From assembly GCA_902494535.1 (NCBI GenBank), contig CABUTO010000025.1:1-33237 (forward strand): a stretch of 33,237 bases of DNA. Reading direction: 5' to 3'. The translations under genes and the position numbers were made by a program. Under the pieces are notes generated by a model. The model did not search any database and had not been told where the DNA came from. It saw only the letters and a list, made by a program, of their open reading frames with translations. Below, piece by piece: positions 8,184 to 17,155 of this stretch. Position 1 is the first letter of the stretch, and every line of letters begins with the position of its first letter. Origin of the DNA: an uncultured Collinsella sp. (GTDB lineage: Bacteria > Actinomycetota > Coriobacteriia > Coriobacteriales > Coriobacteriaceae).

Positions 8184-8258
8184 TTTCGGTATCACGAACA
8201 TACTTTCGATATCATAATACCATTAAATGATACCGAAAGTATGTTCGTGATACCGAAA
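8184..8258. promoter_or_regulatory. 32-nt inverted repeat enclosing the fic promoter
   Basis: Arms 8184-8215 and 8227-8258 are complementary with one mismatch and are separated by 11 nt. Each arm holds two copies of GATACCGAAA (8229-8238 and 8249-8258; reverse copies 8184-8193 and, with one change, 8204-8213) spaced 20 bp. Read on the minus strand, an extended -10 (TGGTATTAT) falls at the centre, and the distal arm reaches the fic ribosome site. It looks like a set of operators flanking the promoter. Confidence 0.65.
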
Positions 8259-8312
8259 ACTGGAAACCATGGTTCATAACTGCTTGGAAAGTTCGGATTT
8301 GACTATCTTATT

Positions 8313-8449
8313 GTCTTGATCTGTAACAGTTAGACGGTTAAAAGTGGGCTACGTGTTACAGATTGAGATCTTTCAGCCCTGGTCGCCCGTTCGTCTAAAT
8401 CTATAACAGTTAGGATTGAAAATCCCTGCTAGATGTTACAGATTGAGAC
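8313..8449. repeat. Tandem group B: two 57-nt palindromic repeats
   Basis: Units at 8313-8369 and 8393-8449, separated by 23 nt (80-bp period), have the same arms as groups A, C and D. They lie downstream of lacG-1 (after its terminator) and upstream of the fic promoter. In the second unit the inner stem is GGATT/AATCC rather than the usual GGACCG-type, keeping pairing with different bases. Confidence 0.9.
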
Positions 8450-8470
8450 AAACGGCTTGCTCGGGCCGGC

Positions 8471-8520
8471 CAAAACAAAAAGGCCGCATGCGAACCCGTG
8501 GAGGGATTCGCATGCGGCCG
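8471..8520 (-). terminator. Terminator of the EIICB-1/lacG-1 operon
   Basis: A GC-rich stem (about 8482-8494 with 8507-8519, arms GGCCGCATGCGAA / TTCGCATGCGGCC) is followed on the minus strand by a T-run (TTTTTGTTTT). It begins 22 bp after the lacG-1 stop. Confidence 0.85.
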
Positions 8521-8541
8521 ACAGGGGGTATGCGGAAAAAG

Positions 8542-9963
8542 TTAGGCCATAAGCAGGCCGGTCTCCGAGACGTTCTTGTACCAGTACGCGCTCGCCTTGG
8601 GATAGCGCTTCTGGGTCTCAAAGTCGATGTAGAACAGGCCATAACGCTTGTTGTAGCCGTTGGTCCAGGAGAACTGGTCCTGCAGCGACCACACAAAGTA
8701 ACCGTCGACGTTTACGCCGCCGTCGATTGCCTTGAGGATCCATGCGAGATGCTGACGCATGTAGTCGATGCGAGGGGCGTCGTCGATAAAGCCGTCCTCA
8801 AAGTCGTCCTTATAGCCCATGCCGTTCTCAGTGATGTAGATCTTCTTGTAGTTGGGGTAATCGTTCTTAATGCGGAGCAGCAGGTCGTAGAGGCCCTCGG
8901 GATAGATAATCCAGTCCCAATCGGTGGTGGGTACGCCTTCGCGCACGCATGACTCGCCCACGCCCTTGAGGAACCAGCGCGAGGAGCCCTTGTCGCCGGT
9001 GCCATTGTGGTTGATGTCGTTTTCGCCCTCGGCGGCACGCAGGAACTGGCACTTGTAGGTGTTGACGCCCAAGCAATCGTTGTAGGGGAGCGCGGCGGTC
9101 AGCGCGGCGATGTCCTCGTCGCGGACGTCGAGCTCGCCGCCGGCGATATGGGCCAGCTTGGTCGCAGCCTCCATGGTGTCGGCTGCATAGTGGCCGCGGA
9201 AAGTGGCGTCGAGTACCCAGCGGTTGTTGATGACGTCGGCCATGCGGGCGGCCTCGCAGTCGGCAGCGCTGTTGGGATCGAGGGGATACTTGGGCTCCAG
9301 GTTCTGGACAATGCCGATCTCGCCCTCAAAGCCGCCCTCATGGAAGGCGACGACGGCCTTGGCGTGGGCCACCATCATGTTGTGCATAAGCTGGAAGGCC
9401 TTGTCCAGACGATACTTCTCGCCGTGCGGCCAGTTGCCGACGATAAAGCTGCCCTCAGCGGTCGCGGGAATCTCGTTAAAGGTAAACCAGTGCTTGACCT
9501 CGGTGAACTCGGCAAAGCAGAACTTGGCGTACTCGACAAAGGCGTCGATCGTCGTGCGCGTCAGAAAGCCCTCGCCACCGTCCTGGTAAAAGGCCTCGGG
9601 CGTATCGAAGTGATCGAGCGTGACATAGGGGATAACGCCGGCTTTATTGCAGGTGGCAAAAAGCTCGTGATAGAAAGCGACGCCCTCGGGGTTAACCTCG
9701 CCGGTGCCACTGGGGAAGATACGGCTCCAAGCGATGGAGACGCGAATGCCGTTGATGCCGAAGCGCTGGCACAGGTTGATATCGACCGGATACTTGTTGT
9801 AGAAATCGCTTGCGGGGTCGGGGGAGAAGCGACCCTGAGCAGCCAGGAAATCGTCCCAGGGCACTTTGCCCTTGCCGTGCGTGCGGGTCTCGCCCTCAAC
9901 CTGGTAAGCGGCGGTGGCGCCGCCAAATACAAAGCCGTCGGGGAACTGCATGGGGTTGTTCAT
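8542..9963 (-). CDS. lacG: GH1 6-phospho-beta-galactosidase (cassette 1)
   Basis: 473 residues, normal GH1 length. It hydrolyses the phosphorylated beta-galactoside delivered by the PTS into galactose-6-phosphate and an aglycone sugar, in the cytosol. The acid/base is Glu164 in TFNEIP and the nucleophile Glu379 in ITENG. The phosphate site reads Ser432-Trp433...Lys439-x-Tyr441 (FSWTNGYNKRYG). The Ser/Lys/Tyr set marks 6-phospho-glycosidases, and Trp after the Ser is the lactococcal LacG residue associated with galactosides rather than glucosides. The ATG at 9963 follows AAAGGA; the longer frame upstream has no site. It is the second gene of an operon, 75 nt after EIICB-1, with a stem-loop in the gap. 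Confidence 0.88.
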   Translation of the reverse strand: MNNPMQFPDGFVFGGATAAYQVEGETRTHGKGKVPWDDFLAAQGRFSPDPASDFYNKYPVDINLCQRFGINGIRVSIAWSRIFPSGTGEVNPEGVAFYHELFATCNKAGVIPYVTLDHFDTPEAFYQDGGEGFLTRTTIDAFVEYAKFCFAEFTEVKHWFTFNEIPATAEGSFIVGNWPHGEKYRLDKAFQLMHNMMVAHAKAVVAFHEGGFEGEIGIVQNLEPKYPLDPNSAADCEAARMADVINNRWVLDATFRGHYAADTMEAATKLAHIAGGELDVRDEDIAALTAALPYNDCLGVNTYKCQFLRAAEGENDINHNGTGDKGSSRWFLKGVGESCVREGVPTTDWDWIIYPEGLYDLLLRIKNDYPNYKKIYITENGMGYKDDFEDGFIDDAPRIDYMRQHLAWILKAIDGGVNVDGYFVWSLQDQFSWTNGYNKRYGLFYIDFETQKRYPKASAYWYKNVSETGLLMA

Positions 9964-9997
9964 GAGGCATCCTTTCTGTGGGATACGAATAGGGAGA

Positions 9998-10024
9998 GGT
10001 GCCCGAACTGGGGATCCGGGCACC
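9998..10024 (-). other. Intercistronic stem-loop between EIICB-1 and lacG-1
   Basis: Arms GGTGCCCG (9998-10005) and CGGGCACC (10017-10024) with no U-run after them. Comparable hairpins separate permease and hydrolase in the other two cassettes. A role in mRNA processing or partial termination is inferred. Confidence 0.6.
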
Positions 10025-10038
10025 AATAGAGGGAGGAA

Positions 10039-11817
10039 CTAGTCGAGGTTCTCGCGGAGCCACTTGATGGCGCCAGCGGGGTCGCGGGTAAGGTCGATAT
10101 ATTCCTTGCCGCGCGGGGCGAGCAGCTTAATGCCCAGACGATCGGTGTCGGCCTTCATGTCGTTGTAGTAGCTACGAACCTGCGGGGCGAGCACGATGAC
10201 GTCGTACTGGTCCATGATGGCAGTGTGCTGGCCATAGGCGCCTGCGGAGGAAGCGATGTTCTCTCCGGTCTGTGCGGCACCTTCCTTGATGGCGTTGGCG
10301 AGCATGGCAGAGGTGCCGGCGCCGGCGCACAGGACGAGGACCTTCAGGCCGTCGACATCCTTCTTGGCGGATGCATCGGCAGCGGGCTCGGGCTGATCGG
10401 CGACAGGCTCGCTGTCGGCGGCGGCAACAGTCGTCTCGACGGAAGCGGTAGCCTGCTCGACAGCGGGCGCAGGGGCGTTGGCGGCGATGGCAGCGGCACC
10501 ATCGGACTCGAGACCCAGCTCGGCGGCGCGCTCGGCTTCCTGGTCGCAGAGCAGCTTATCGTATGCCTTCAAGAACGGCAGGTAAATGATGGCGTCCAGC
10601 AAGATGATGATCGCGACAAATACCAGGGCGATAAGCTGGAAGTTCGTGGTGATGAAGATGCCGATGGGGGCAGGGGTAGCCCAAGGCACCACGAAGGAGA
10701 AGCCGTTCATGCCCACGTTGTCGATAAAGAACTTGGCAACACTCACGTTGACGCAGCCGGCGGCAACAAAGGGGATGAGCATGTAGGGGTTAAGGATCAT
10801 CGGCGCGCCAAAGAGCAGCGGTTCGTTAACGGCGAAGGCAACAGGAACGATCGAGGCCTTACCGACGGCTTTGAGCTGCTTGGACTTCATAAAGAGAATC
10901 AGCAGAAGCGGCACGATGAACGTGGCGCCGGTGCCGCCGAACTCACCCACGAGCGACATGTTAAAGGTGAGGGAGTGTGCGGGGTGGCCGCCTGCCAGAA
11001 GAACCTGCAGGTTCTCGGCCTGGTTGGCAAGACGGATGGGGTCGATGCCCGGCTGGACGATCGAGGGGCCGTGGACGCCGATGAACCAGAAGAACGCGGT
11101 GGCCGCCTGGATAAGGATAAGGCCGGGATAGGTTTCTGCAGCGGTAAAGAGCGGGGAGAGCAGTTTGATAAGCAGCTCGGAGAACGGAACGCCCATGAGG
11201 TTGCGAACGACGACATCGATGATGCCGCAGATGATGACGGCGCCGCCAAAGGGGATGATGTCGCGGAAGTTCTGAGCGATGGCGCCCGGGACCTCCTTGG
11301 GCAGCTTAATGGTCAGATCGCGCGAGACGCAGAACTTATAGACCCAAACGGTAATGAACGCGGCGATATAGGCCGAGAACAGACCGCGCGTGCCCATGCT
11401 GGTGCAATCGAAGACCGAAAGTTCGGAGCCGTTGAACTTGGTGGTGAACTGCGTGACTGCGAGCAGCAGCATGCTGCACTGGGCGGCCACCATGGTGGAA
11501 CCGTCGTTGAGCACTTTGCCGGCGGGCATGCGACGGTTCATGGAAGCCGTAAAGTTCTTGGCGGTGGTGCCGGCAACCATGATGCCCATGACGCCCATGG
11601 TGAAGTTATACAGCTTGTTGCACCAGTCGATGAGCGGCTGGGGCAGCGTGATGCCGACTACGCCGGGAAGGGTGGCGATCAGCAGGAAGATCGAAGAGGT
11701 GAGGACGATGGGCATGCACCCAAGGAATCCGTCCTTAATGGCCTGGAGGTAGATGTTCCTCGAGATCTTCTCAAAGAACGGTTGATGCTTTTCGAGCATC
11801 TTTACGATGGCGTCCAT
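10039..11817 (-). CDS. PTS lactose-family EIICB permease (cassette 1)
   Basis: 592 residues. The EIIC membrane channel (about 1-425) includes the conserved FAVNEPLLFGAPMILNP loop and VHGPSIV. A long Ala/Pro/Glu-rich flexible linker (about 435-485) leads to EIIB with phospho-cysteine Cys497 in LVLCAGAGTS. It transports and phosphorylates a beta-galactoside, accepting phosphate from a separate EIIA. Its linker is longer than in the orphan permease. AAAGGAG precedes the ATG by 4 nt. It is the first gene of an operon with lacG-1 and diverges from LacI-1; the shared 275-bp region carries a 24-bp perfect palindrome. Confidence 0.92.
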   Translation of the reverse strand: MDAIVKMLEKHQPFFEKISRNIYLQAIKDGFLGCMPIVLTSSIFLLIATLPGVVGITLPQPLIDWCNKLYNFTMGVMGIMVAGTTAKNFTASMNRRMPAGKVLNDGSTMVAAQCSMLLLAVTQFTTKFNGSELSVFDCTSMGTRGLFSAYIAAFITVWVYKFCVSRDLTIKLPKEVPGAIAQNFRDIIPFGGAVIICGIIDVVVRNLMGVPFSELLIKLLSPLFTAAETYPGLILIQAATAFFWFIGVHGPSIVQPGIDPIRLANQAENLQVLLAGGHPAHSLTFNMSLVGEFGGTGATFIVPLLLILFMKSKQLKAVGKASIVPVAFAVNEPLLFGAPMILNPYMLIPFVAAGCVNVSVAKFFIDNVGMNGFSFVVPWATPAPIGIFITTNFQLIALVFVAIIILLDAIIYLPFLKAYDKLLCDQEAERAAELGLESDGAAAIAANAPAPAVEQATASVETTVAAADSEPVADQPEPAADASAKKDVDGLKVLVLCAGAGTSAMLANAIKEGAAQTGENIASSAGAYGQHTAIMDQYDVIVLAPQVRSYYNDMKADTDRLGIKLLAPRGKEYIDLTRDPAGAIKWLRENLD

Positions 11818-11918
11818 AGAGCTCCTTTGCTACTTGATGCGCGATGCATGTGGATGGAACTGGTCATCGATGGATGGTCAGGACTGCCCGGAAACCTTCC
11901 TGCTTAAGGAAGGCATTG

Positions 11919-11942
11919 CGAAATGACAACGTTGTCATTTCG
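11919..11942. promoter_or_regulatory. LacI-1 operator: perfect 24-bp palindrome
   Basis: Perfect dyad with core AAATGACAACGTTGTCATTT (11921-11940), extended by CG at each end. A half-site (AATGACAACGT) repeats at 11945-11955. The AACGTT centre is typical of LacI-family operators. It lies between EIICB-1 and LacI-1, placed to block the permease promoter. Confidence 0.75.
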
Positions 11943-11986
11943 TTAATGACAACGTAAGACATTTTTGGAAGAGCAACAAGGATATA

Positions 11987-12020
11987 CGGGTGAGCGGTCG
12001 ATATTGTCCGGTAAACGGTT
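11987..12020. promoter_or_regulatory. Paired CGGTGAACGGT boxes, cassette 1
   Basis: GGGTGAGCGGT and CGGTAAACGGT; the AGCGGT and AACGGT cores start at 11993 and 12014, exactly 21 bp apart. In the ACCGTT sense they point toward EIICB-1 and lie upstream of its operator, as an activator site would. Confidence 0.55.
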
Positions 12021-12092
12021 GATTTATCAGTCAGGCAGGTAGTGTATGCTAGAACGCAAAAAGCAAGCGATAGAGAACCGAGTGGAGAAGCA

Positions 12093-13103
12093 GTGGCAAC
12101 GATGGACAAGAAAAATGTCTCAATGAATGATGTGGCAGTTGCCGCGGGTGTTTCTCTCAAGACGGTTTCGCGTGTGATCAACGAGCCCGGTAGCGTGCGA
12201 GAGTCGACACGCGATAAGGTCCATTCCGCAATGGAAGCGCTCGGGTTTCGAACCAACTTTGCCGCGCGTTCGCTCAAGTTGGGCCGTTACGGGTGCATCG
12301 GCGTGGTGCTGTTCCACTTGTCGGGCGGTGCCGTGGACATGATTGACGGTATCGCAGATGCCGCCGAAGAACGCGGCTTTGCGCTCACGATGATCAAAAA
12401 GCGGGCGGGGGAGAAGATGACCCTTGCCGAAGCGGCGCGTAGGATGTCGCAGCTGCCTGTTGATGGCATGATCTTCAACCTGCGTCAGATGGTCGATGAC
12501 TTTGATACCTTTGAGGCGCCGAAAGACCTCAAGACGGTGATTATCACACCGATGGAACATCCTACCTGCTCCACCGTCAGTGACGATCAAGAGGGTGGTG
12601 CGCACATGGCGTGCGAGTACTTCTTGAATCGCGGGCATAAAAACGTGTACTTCGTCTCTGGTAAGAAAGAGTCGCTGTCGAGCCAGTGCCGTATGAAAGG
12701 TTGGCGTGCGGCGCTCGAGGCGCGTGGCATTGAGCCGCCCGAGCCTCTGCAAGGCGATTGGAATGCGGATAGTGGCTATGCCGCAGGCCTTGCGCTTGCC
12801 GATAAACCCGATTGCACGGCGGTCCTCGCCGCTAACGACTGCATGGCAAACGGCGTGATGATGGCTCTACGTGACAAAGGGCTCAGTGTGCCCGACGACG
12901 TGTCCGTGATCGGCTTCGACGATGAGCTCTACAAGACGATTCCCAACTCGATTCTGACGTCGGTGAAGTTTCGCCACCGCGAGCTGGGCATCCGTGCGCT
13001 TAACGAGGTCGTCGCAGGTCTGGAAGCCCCGAGCTCCAGAAGCCGTACGCTTGTCTCGGGTGTGCTGGTCGAGCGTTCCAGCGTAAAGGACCTGCGGGCG
13101 TAG
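12093..13103 (+). CDS. LacI-family repressor LacI-1
   Basis: 336 residues. Helix-turn-helix NDVAVAAGVSLKTVSRVIN at the N-terminus, hinge region RTNFAARSLKLGR, then a periplasmic-binding-protein-like sensor with the family's C-terminal DDVSVIGFDDEL. GTG at 12093 is chosen because GGAG lies 5 nt upstream; an ATG three codons later is the alternative. It is divergent from the EIICB-1/lacG-1 operon, its probable target, with a perfect palindromic operator between them. The inducer is unknown, probably a sugar or sugar phosphate made by this cassette. Confidence 0.88.
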   Translation: MATMDKKNVSMNDVAVAAGVSLKTVSRVINEPGSVRESTRDKVHSAMEALGFRTNFAARSLKLGRYGCIGVVLFHLSGGAVDMIDGIADAAEERGFALTMIKKRAGEKMTLAEAARRMSQLPVDGMIFNLRQMVDDFDTFEAPKDLKTVIITPMEHPTCSTVSDDQEGGAHMACEYFLNRGHKNVYFVSGKKESLSSQCRMKGWRAALEARGIEPPEPLQGDWNADSGYAAGLALADKPDCTAVLAANDCMANGVMMALRDKGLSVPDDVSVIGFDDELYKTIPNSILTSVKFRHRELGIRALNEVVAGLEAPSSRSRTLVSGVLVERSSVKDLRA

Positions 13104-13120
13104 GGTTTTTCGGCCCGTTC

Positions 13121-13336
13121 GTCTCAATCTGTAACAGTTAGGACCGAAAAACTCAGCTAAATATTACAGATTGAGATATTTCTGCTCGGGCGTTCTGTTT
13201 GTCTCGATCTGTAACATCTAAGCGGTCAAAAGCGGTCTACATGTTACAGATTGAGATTTTTGGCTTGGCCTGTGCGTTCACCTCGATCTGTAACAGCTGG
13301 GACCCAAAAACTCGGCTAGATGTTACAGATTAAGAT
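13121..13336. repeat. Tandem group C: three 57-nt palindromic repeats
   Basis: Units at 13121-13177, 13201-13257 and 13280-13336 are spaced 22-23 nt apart. They begin 17 bp after the LacI-1 stop and run up to the bidirectional terminator, in the gap between convergent LacI-1 and EIICB-2. Confidence 0.9.
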
Positions 13337-13364
13337 GAACAGGAGGACGGGTGCGGTCTAAACA

Positions 13365-13408
13365 AAATGGCCCGCGCATCACGCATCGATGCACGGGCCA
13401 TTTTTTTC
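13365..13408. terminator. Bidirectional terminator between LacI-1 and EIICB-2
   Basis: A stem built on ATGGCCCG / CGGGCCAT with further pairing inside (GCGCATC / GATGC) is followed by a long T-run on the plus strand (13401-13407) and by TTTTGTTT on the minus strand. It can end transcripts from both sides. Confidence 0.85.
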
Positions 13409-13434
13409 TGCGGGCGGTAGGTGGCGTCAGCGTC

Positions 13435-15195
13435 TTATGCCTCGAGGTTTTCCTCGATCCAGGCGACGGCACCCTTGGGATCCTTAGTGAGGTCGATGTA
13501 CTGTTTGCCCTTGGGCGACAGCAGCGTGATGCCCAGGCGGTCGGTGTCGGCCTTCATCTCGTTGTAATAGGTGCGAACCTGCGGAGCCAGGACGATGACG
13601 TTGTACTGGTCCATGATGGCGTAGTGGCTGCCGTAGGCACCGGCGTTGGCGGTAATGTCGATGCCCAGCTCGTCGGCGCCTTCCTTAAGCGCGTTGGCGA
13701 GCAGTGCAGAGGTGCCGGCGCCAGCGCACAGAACCAGAACCCTCAGATCCTTGCCCTTAAGGGCGGACGGAGCTGCGGAGGCCTCAGTGGCAGAAGCGGT
13801 CTCGACAACAGGAGCCTCAACGGCGGGGGCGGCAGCGGTCTTGACGGCCTTGGTCTCCTCGGCCTCTTCTTCGGCCAGGGTCTCGGCCTCCTGCTTGCAC
13901 AGGACGTTGTCGTAGGCCTTGCAGAACGGGTAGTAGATTAAGAAGTCAACGACCAGCAGGACGACAACCAGGACCAGAGAGATCGGCTGGAAGTTGGTGT
14001 CGATGAAGGTGCCGATCGGTCCGGGGAGTGCCCACGGCATGGCATAGATAAAGCCGTTCATGCCCAAAAAGTCGATGAAGAACTTACCAATGAGGACGTT
14101 GGCCACGGGGGCAAACAGGAACGGGATCAGGAAGTACGGGTTGAGGATGATGGGCGCGGCGAACAGCAGCGGTTCGTTGACGGCGAACATCACGGGTACG
14201 ACAGAGGCTTTGCCGACGGCCTTGAGCTGCTTGGAGCGCATAAAGAGCAGGAAGATGATCGGGACAATGAACGTGGCGCCGGTGCCGCCGAGTTCGCCGA
14301 TGTAGTTACCGAAGTTCTCGGTCAGGGCGAGGGCGGGGTGACCGCCGGCCTGCAGCGTGGCGAGGTTGGTGGTGATGTTGCCAAACAGCGCGGCGTTGAG
14401 GGCAGGCTTAACGACCGAGGGGCCGTGGATGCCCATGAACCAGAACAGCGGGATCATGAACCAGATGAGGGCGAGGCCGGCGTAGGAATCGGCAGCGGCG
14501 AACAGCGGGCTCACCAGCGTGGAGATGACGTTGGCAAACGGGACGGCCAAGCAGGTGCGGCAGATAACGTCGATGACGGCGACAAACAGGATGGAGAAGC
14601 TGAAGGCGAAGATGTCGCGGAAGTTCTGGGCGATGGCGCCGGGGACTTCTTTGGGCAGCTTGATGGTGATGTCTCGCTTAATGCAGAAGGCATAGATGTT
14701 GACCGTGGCAAATGCGGCGACAAAGGAGCTCAGTAGGCCCTTGGTGCCCATGTTGTCGGTAAAGAACACCGAGACATCGGCGCCGTCGATCTTGGCACTC
14801 GTCTGGGTAACGGCCAAGATGAGCATAGCGCACATGGCGGCGACCATGGTGCTCGTGGCGTTGATGGCCTTGCCGGCAGGCATGCGGCGGTTCTTGGAGC
14901 CGGTCAGCGCGCTTGCGGTGGTGCCGGCGACCATGATGCCCACGACGCCCATCGTGAAGTTGTAAACCTTGTTGCAGAAGTTCACGACGTCGACGTTCCA
15001 CCAGTCGGGCAGCGTAAAGCCGCCGACCGTGGCGACAACGCCCGGCAGGGTCGAAATAAGCAGGAAGACAGAAGAAGACAGGATGATGGGCATTGCTGCC
15101 AAAAAGCCGTCTTTAATGGCCTGAAGGTAGATGTTCTTAGAGACCTTGTCGAAGTACGGCTGACCTTTCTCCAAGAACTTAACGATCGATTCCAT
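13435..15195 (-). CDS. PTS lactose-family EIICB permease (cassette 2)
   Basis: 586 residues with the same build as EIICB-1: membrane EIIC (about 1-430, FAVNEPLLFAAPIILNP), an Ala/Glu/Val-rich linker (about 435-480), and EIIB with phospho-cysteine Cys490 in LVLCAGAGTS. GAGGAG lies 8 nt before the ATG. Here the order is reversed relative to cassettes 1 and 3: the hydrolase gene comes first and the permease follows 176 nt later, after a strong stem-loop. It probably takes up a beta-galactoside; the exact sugar is not evident. Confidence 0.92.
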   Translation of the reverse strand: MESIVKFLEKGQPYFDKVSKNIYLQAIKDGFLAAMPIILSSSVFLLISTLPGVVATVGGFTLPDWWNVDVVNFCNKVYNFTMGVVGIMVAGTTASALTGSKNRRMPAGKAINATSTMVAAMCAMLILAVTQTSAKIDGADVSVFFTDNMGTKGLLSSFVAAFATVNIYAFCIKRDITIKLPKEVPGAIAQNFRDIFAFSFSILFVAVIDVICRTCLAVPFANVISTLVSPLFAAADSYAGLALIWFMIPLFWFMGIHGPSVVKPALNAALFGNITTNLATLQAGGHPALALTENFGNYIGELGGTGATFIVPIIFLLFMRSKQLKAVGKASVVPVMFAVNEPLLFAAPIILNPYFLIPFLFAPVANVLIGKFFIDFLGMNGFIYAMPWALPGPIGTFIDTNFQPISLVLVVVLLVVDFLIYYPFCKAYDNVLCKQEAETLAEEEAEETKAVKTAAAPAVEAPVVETASATEASAAPSALKGKDLRVLVLCAGAGTSALLANALKEGADELGIDITANAGAYGSHYAIMDQYNVIVLAPQVRTYYNEMKADTDRLGITLLSPKGKQYIDLTKDPKGAVAWIEENLEA

Positions 15196-15303
15196 AGTTC
15201 ACGCTCCTCTTTGCATGAAATCTTAATGGCATGGACGTTGAAAACCTATATGGTCTCCCGCTTGCTAAAAGCCCGGGTGCAGGCGGGGTCGGTCCCAGGG
15301 GGA

Positions 15304-15350
15304 GAGAGGGGAGCGGCTGGGTTTGTATCGCATAGGGCCGCTCCCCTCTC
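15304..15350 (-). other. Intercistronic stem-loop between lacG-2 and EIICB-2
   Basis: A perfect 14-bp stem (GAGAGGGGAGCGGC, 15304-15317, with 15337-15350) and a 19-nt loop lie just after the lacG-2 stop. No U-run follows on the minus strand, so it is more likely a processing or stability element, or a leaky terminator, than a full terminator. Confidence 0.65.
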
Positions 15351-15371
15351 GGGGGAAAGCGAGGCGATGCG

Positions 15372-16820
15372 CTACTGCGCGTCCGCCATAGTGTCGGCGA
15401 GCTCCTTGTACCAGAGTGCCGACTGCTTGATGTAGCGTTTTTGCGTGTCGAAGTCGATGTAGAACAGGCCGTAGCGCTTGTTATAGCCGTTGGCCCACGA
15501 GAACTGGTCCTGCAGGCTCCAGATAAAGTAGCCCTGGACGTCGACGCCCTCGGCGCGCGCCCGGAGCACCTTCTCCATGTGCTGGTCGACAAAGTCGATG
15601 CGCTCGGGATCGGCGACGATGCCGTTTGCGTCGGGCTCGGGGTCCTTGTGGCCCAGGCCGTTTTCGGTGATATAGATGACGGGGAGGTTGGGATAGGTGG
15701 CGCTGATGTGCTTGAGCGTGTCGTAGAGGCCTTGCGGGTAGATGAGCCAATCCCAGTCGGTGGTGGGGATACCCGGCATATCGACCTGCTGCCCGACGCC
15801 CTTAAACTTAAAGCACGAGGTGCCCTTGTCTCCGGTGCCGTTAAAGCTGTTGGTGGACTCGCCATCGTAGGCGGCGATAAACGCCGACTGATAGTAGTTG
15901 AGGCCGAACATATCGTTGCGGGGCGCCGCCTTGGCGAGCTCCTCCATGTCGCTGTCCTCAACCGTAAGCGTGGCGTTGTTGGCACGCAGAATCTCGTTGA
16001 TGAGTGAGAGGGTGCGCGCGGAGTAGTGACCCAGGAAGGCGCCGTCCATGATGAAGTCGGTGTAGAAGGCGTTGTACAGGTCGGCGGCGTGCTGGTCGGC
16101 GCGCGAGTCTGTGGCAGGATATGCCGGCGTCAGGACGTTGACCATGCCAATGCGTCCGCCCAGGTGCTCGGTCTCGTCAAGATCCTTATACAGGTTGACG
16201 GCGCGGGCGTGGGCAACGAGCTCGTTGTGCTGGCTCTGGATGCCGCTCGTCACATCAAAGTGATGGTTGGGCGGGAAGTTGCCTTGGATGTATTGGGAGT
16301 GCGAGAGGCTGATGAGCTCGTTGATGGTGAACCAATTCTTGACCTCGCGGAACTCGCGGAAGCAGAACTCGGCATAGCGCACATAGGCGTCGACGGTCTT
16401 GCGGTTGAGCCAGTCGCCCTGGTTGAACAGGGCGGCGGGGGAGTCAAAGTGATGCAGGGACACATAGGGCTCGACGCCATACTTTTTGCAGCAGGCGAAC
16501 AGCTCGTGGTAGTGCTTAACGCCCTCGGCGAGGGGTTCGGCATCGTCGCCGTTGGGGAAGATGCGGGTCCAGGCGATGGACACACGAATGGCGTTGAGTC
16601 CATGCTCGGCAGAAAGGCGGATATCCTCCTCGTAGCGGTTGTAGAAATCACTGGCCGGGTCGGGCAAAAAGCGACCCTGGGCGACAAGGTAATCGTCCCA
16701 CATGGTCTTACCCTTGCCTGCCACCTTCGTGGAACCTTCCGTTTGGTACGCGGCGGTTGCGGCGCCCCAAACAAAGCCCTTCGGCAGCTGCTGTACGCGG
16801 TTTAGCAAAGACATATGCAT
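15372..16820 (-). CDS. lacG: GH1 6-phospho-beta-galactosidase (cassette 2)
   Basis: 482 residues. Acid/base Glu168 (TINEL), nucleophile Glu386 (ITENG), phosphate/galactose site Ser441-Trp442...Lys448-x-Tyr450 (FSWANGYNKRYG). It differs more from the other two enzymes of the window than they do from each other (for example AGKGKTMWDDYL against HGKGKVxWDDFL, and an insert TEHLGGRIG), so it may prefer another beta-galactoside. GAGAGGG precedes the ATG at 16820; a second ATG two codons on is possible. First gene of its operon, divergent from LacI-2. Confidence 0.87.
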   Translation of the reverse strand: MHMSLLNRVQQLPKGFVWGAATAAYQTEGSTKVAGKGKTMWDDYLVAQGRFLPDPASDFYNRYEEDIRLSAEHGLNAIRVSIAWTRIFPNGDDAEPLAEGVKHYHELFACCKKYGVEPYVSLHHFDSPAALFNQGDWLNRKTVDAYVRYAEFCFREFREVKNWFTINELISLSHSQYIQGNFPPNHHFDVTSGIQSQHNELVAHARAVNLYKDLDETEHLGGRIGMVNVLTPAYPATDSRADQHAADLYNAFYTDFIMDGAFLGHYSARTLSLINEILRANNATLTVEDSDMEELAKAAPRNDMFGLNYYQSAFIAAYDGESTNSFNGTGDKGTSCFKFKGVGQQVDMPGIPTTDWDWLIYPQGLYDTLKHISATYPNLPVIYITENGLGHKDPEPDANGIVADPERIDFVDQHMEKVLRARAEGVDVQGYFIWSLQDQFSWANGYNKRYGLFYIDFDTQKRYIKQSALWYKELADTMADAQ

Positions 16821-16938
16821 ACACCCTCTCGTCTCGCTGTTCGATATTGTGCGTTTGCGCTCAGGAGGCTCCCTGGTTAGCGTTCAGCGGTGAAAAAGCC
16901 CGATAAACACTATCTTAAAATGATTAGAACCAAAATGA

Positions 16939-16972
16939 GCACGTGAACATTTGACAATAAGCACGTTAACAT
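16939..16972. promoter_or_regulatory. LacI-2 operator-like repeats
   Basis: GCACGTGAACAT (16939-16950) and GCACGTTAACAT (16961-16972) are direct repeats 22 bp apart, and a third partial copy, GAGCACGTTATCG, starts at 17091 close to the LacI-2 start. They resemble the GTACGTTAACA elements of the gal region. They probably bind LacI-2. The 335-bp gap 16821-17155 otherwise contains the 21-bp box pair and no gene. Confidence 0.5.
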
Positions 16973-17010
16973 CCGGCTGGGATGTATAGAAACAAAACAA
17001 CTTCAAACAG

Positions 17011-17042
17011 CCGCGAACGGTTGTATTTGTTCGGTAAGCGGT
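17011..17042. promoter_or_regulatory. Paired CGGTGAACGGT boxes, cassette 2
   Basis: CCGCGAACGGT and TCGGTAAGCGGT; the AACGGT and AGCGGT cores start at 17016 and 17037, exactly 21 bp apart. Read on the minus strand, a -10-like TATACA lies about 23 bp downstream of the second box, toward lacG-2. Confidence 0.55.
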
Positions 17043-17155
17043 TTTGATTGACAGAAGTTTTCATGTTGTGGTATATGGCTCGGGTATCATGAGCACGTTA
17101 TCGATGTATGTACGATGCGCCATGGGCGCGGGGAATAGTTGGGAAGCAGGTTAGC

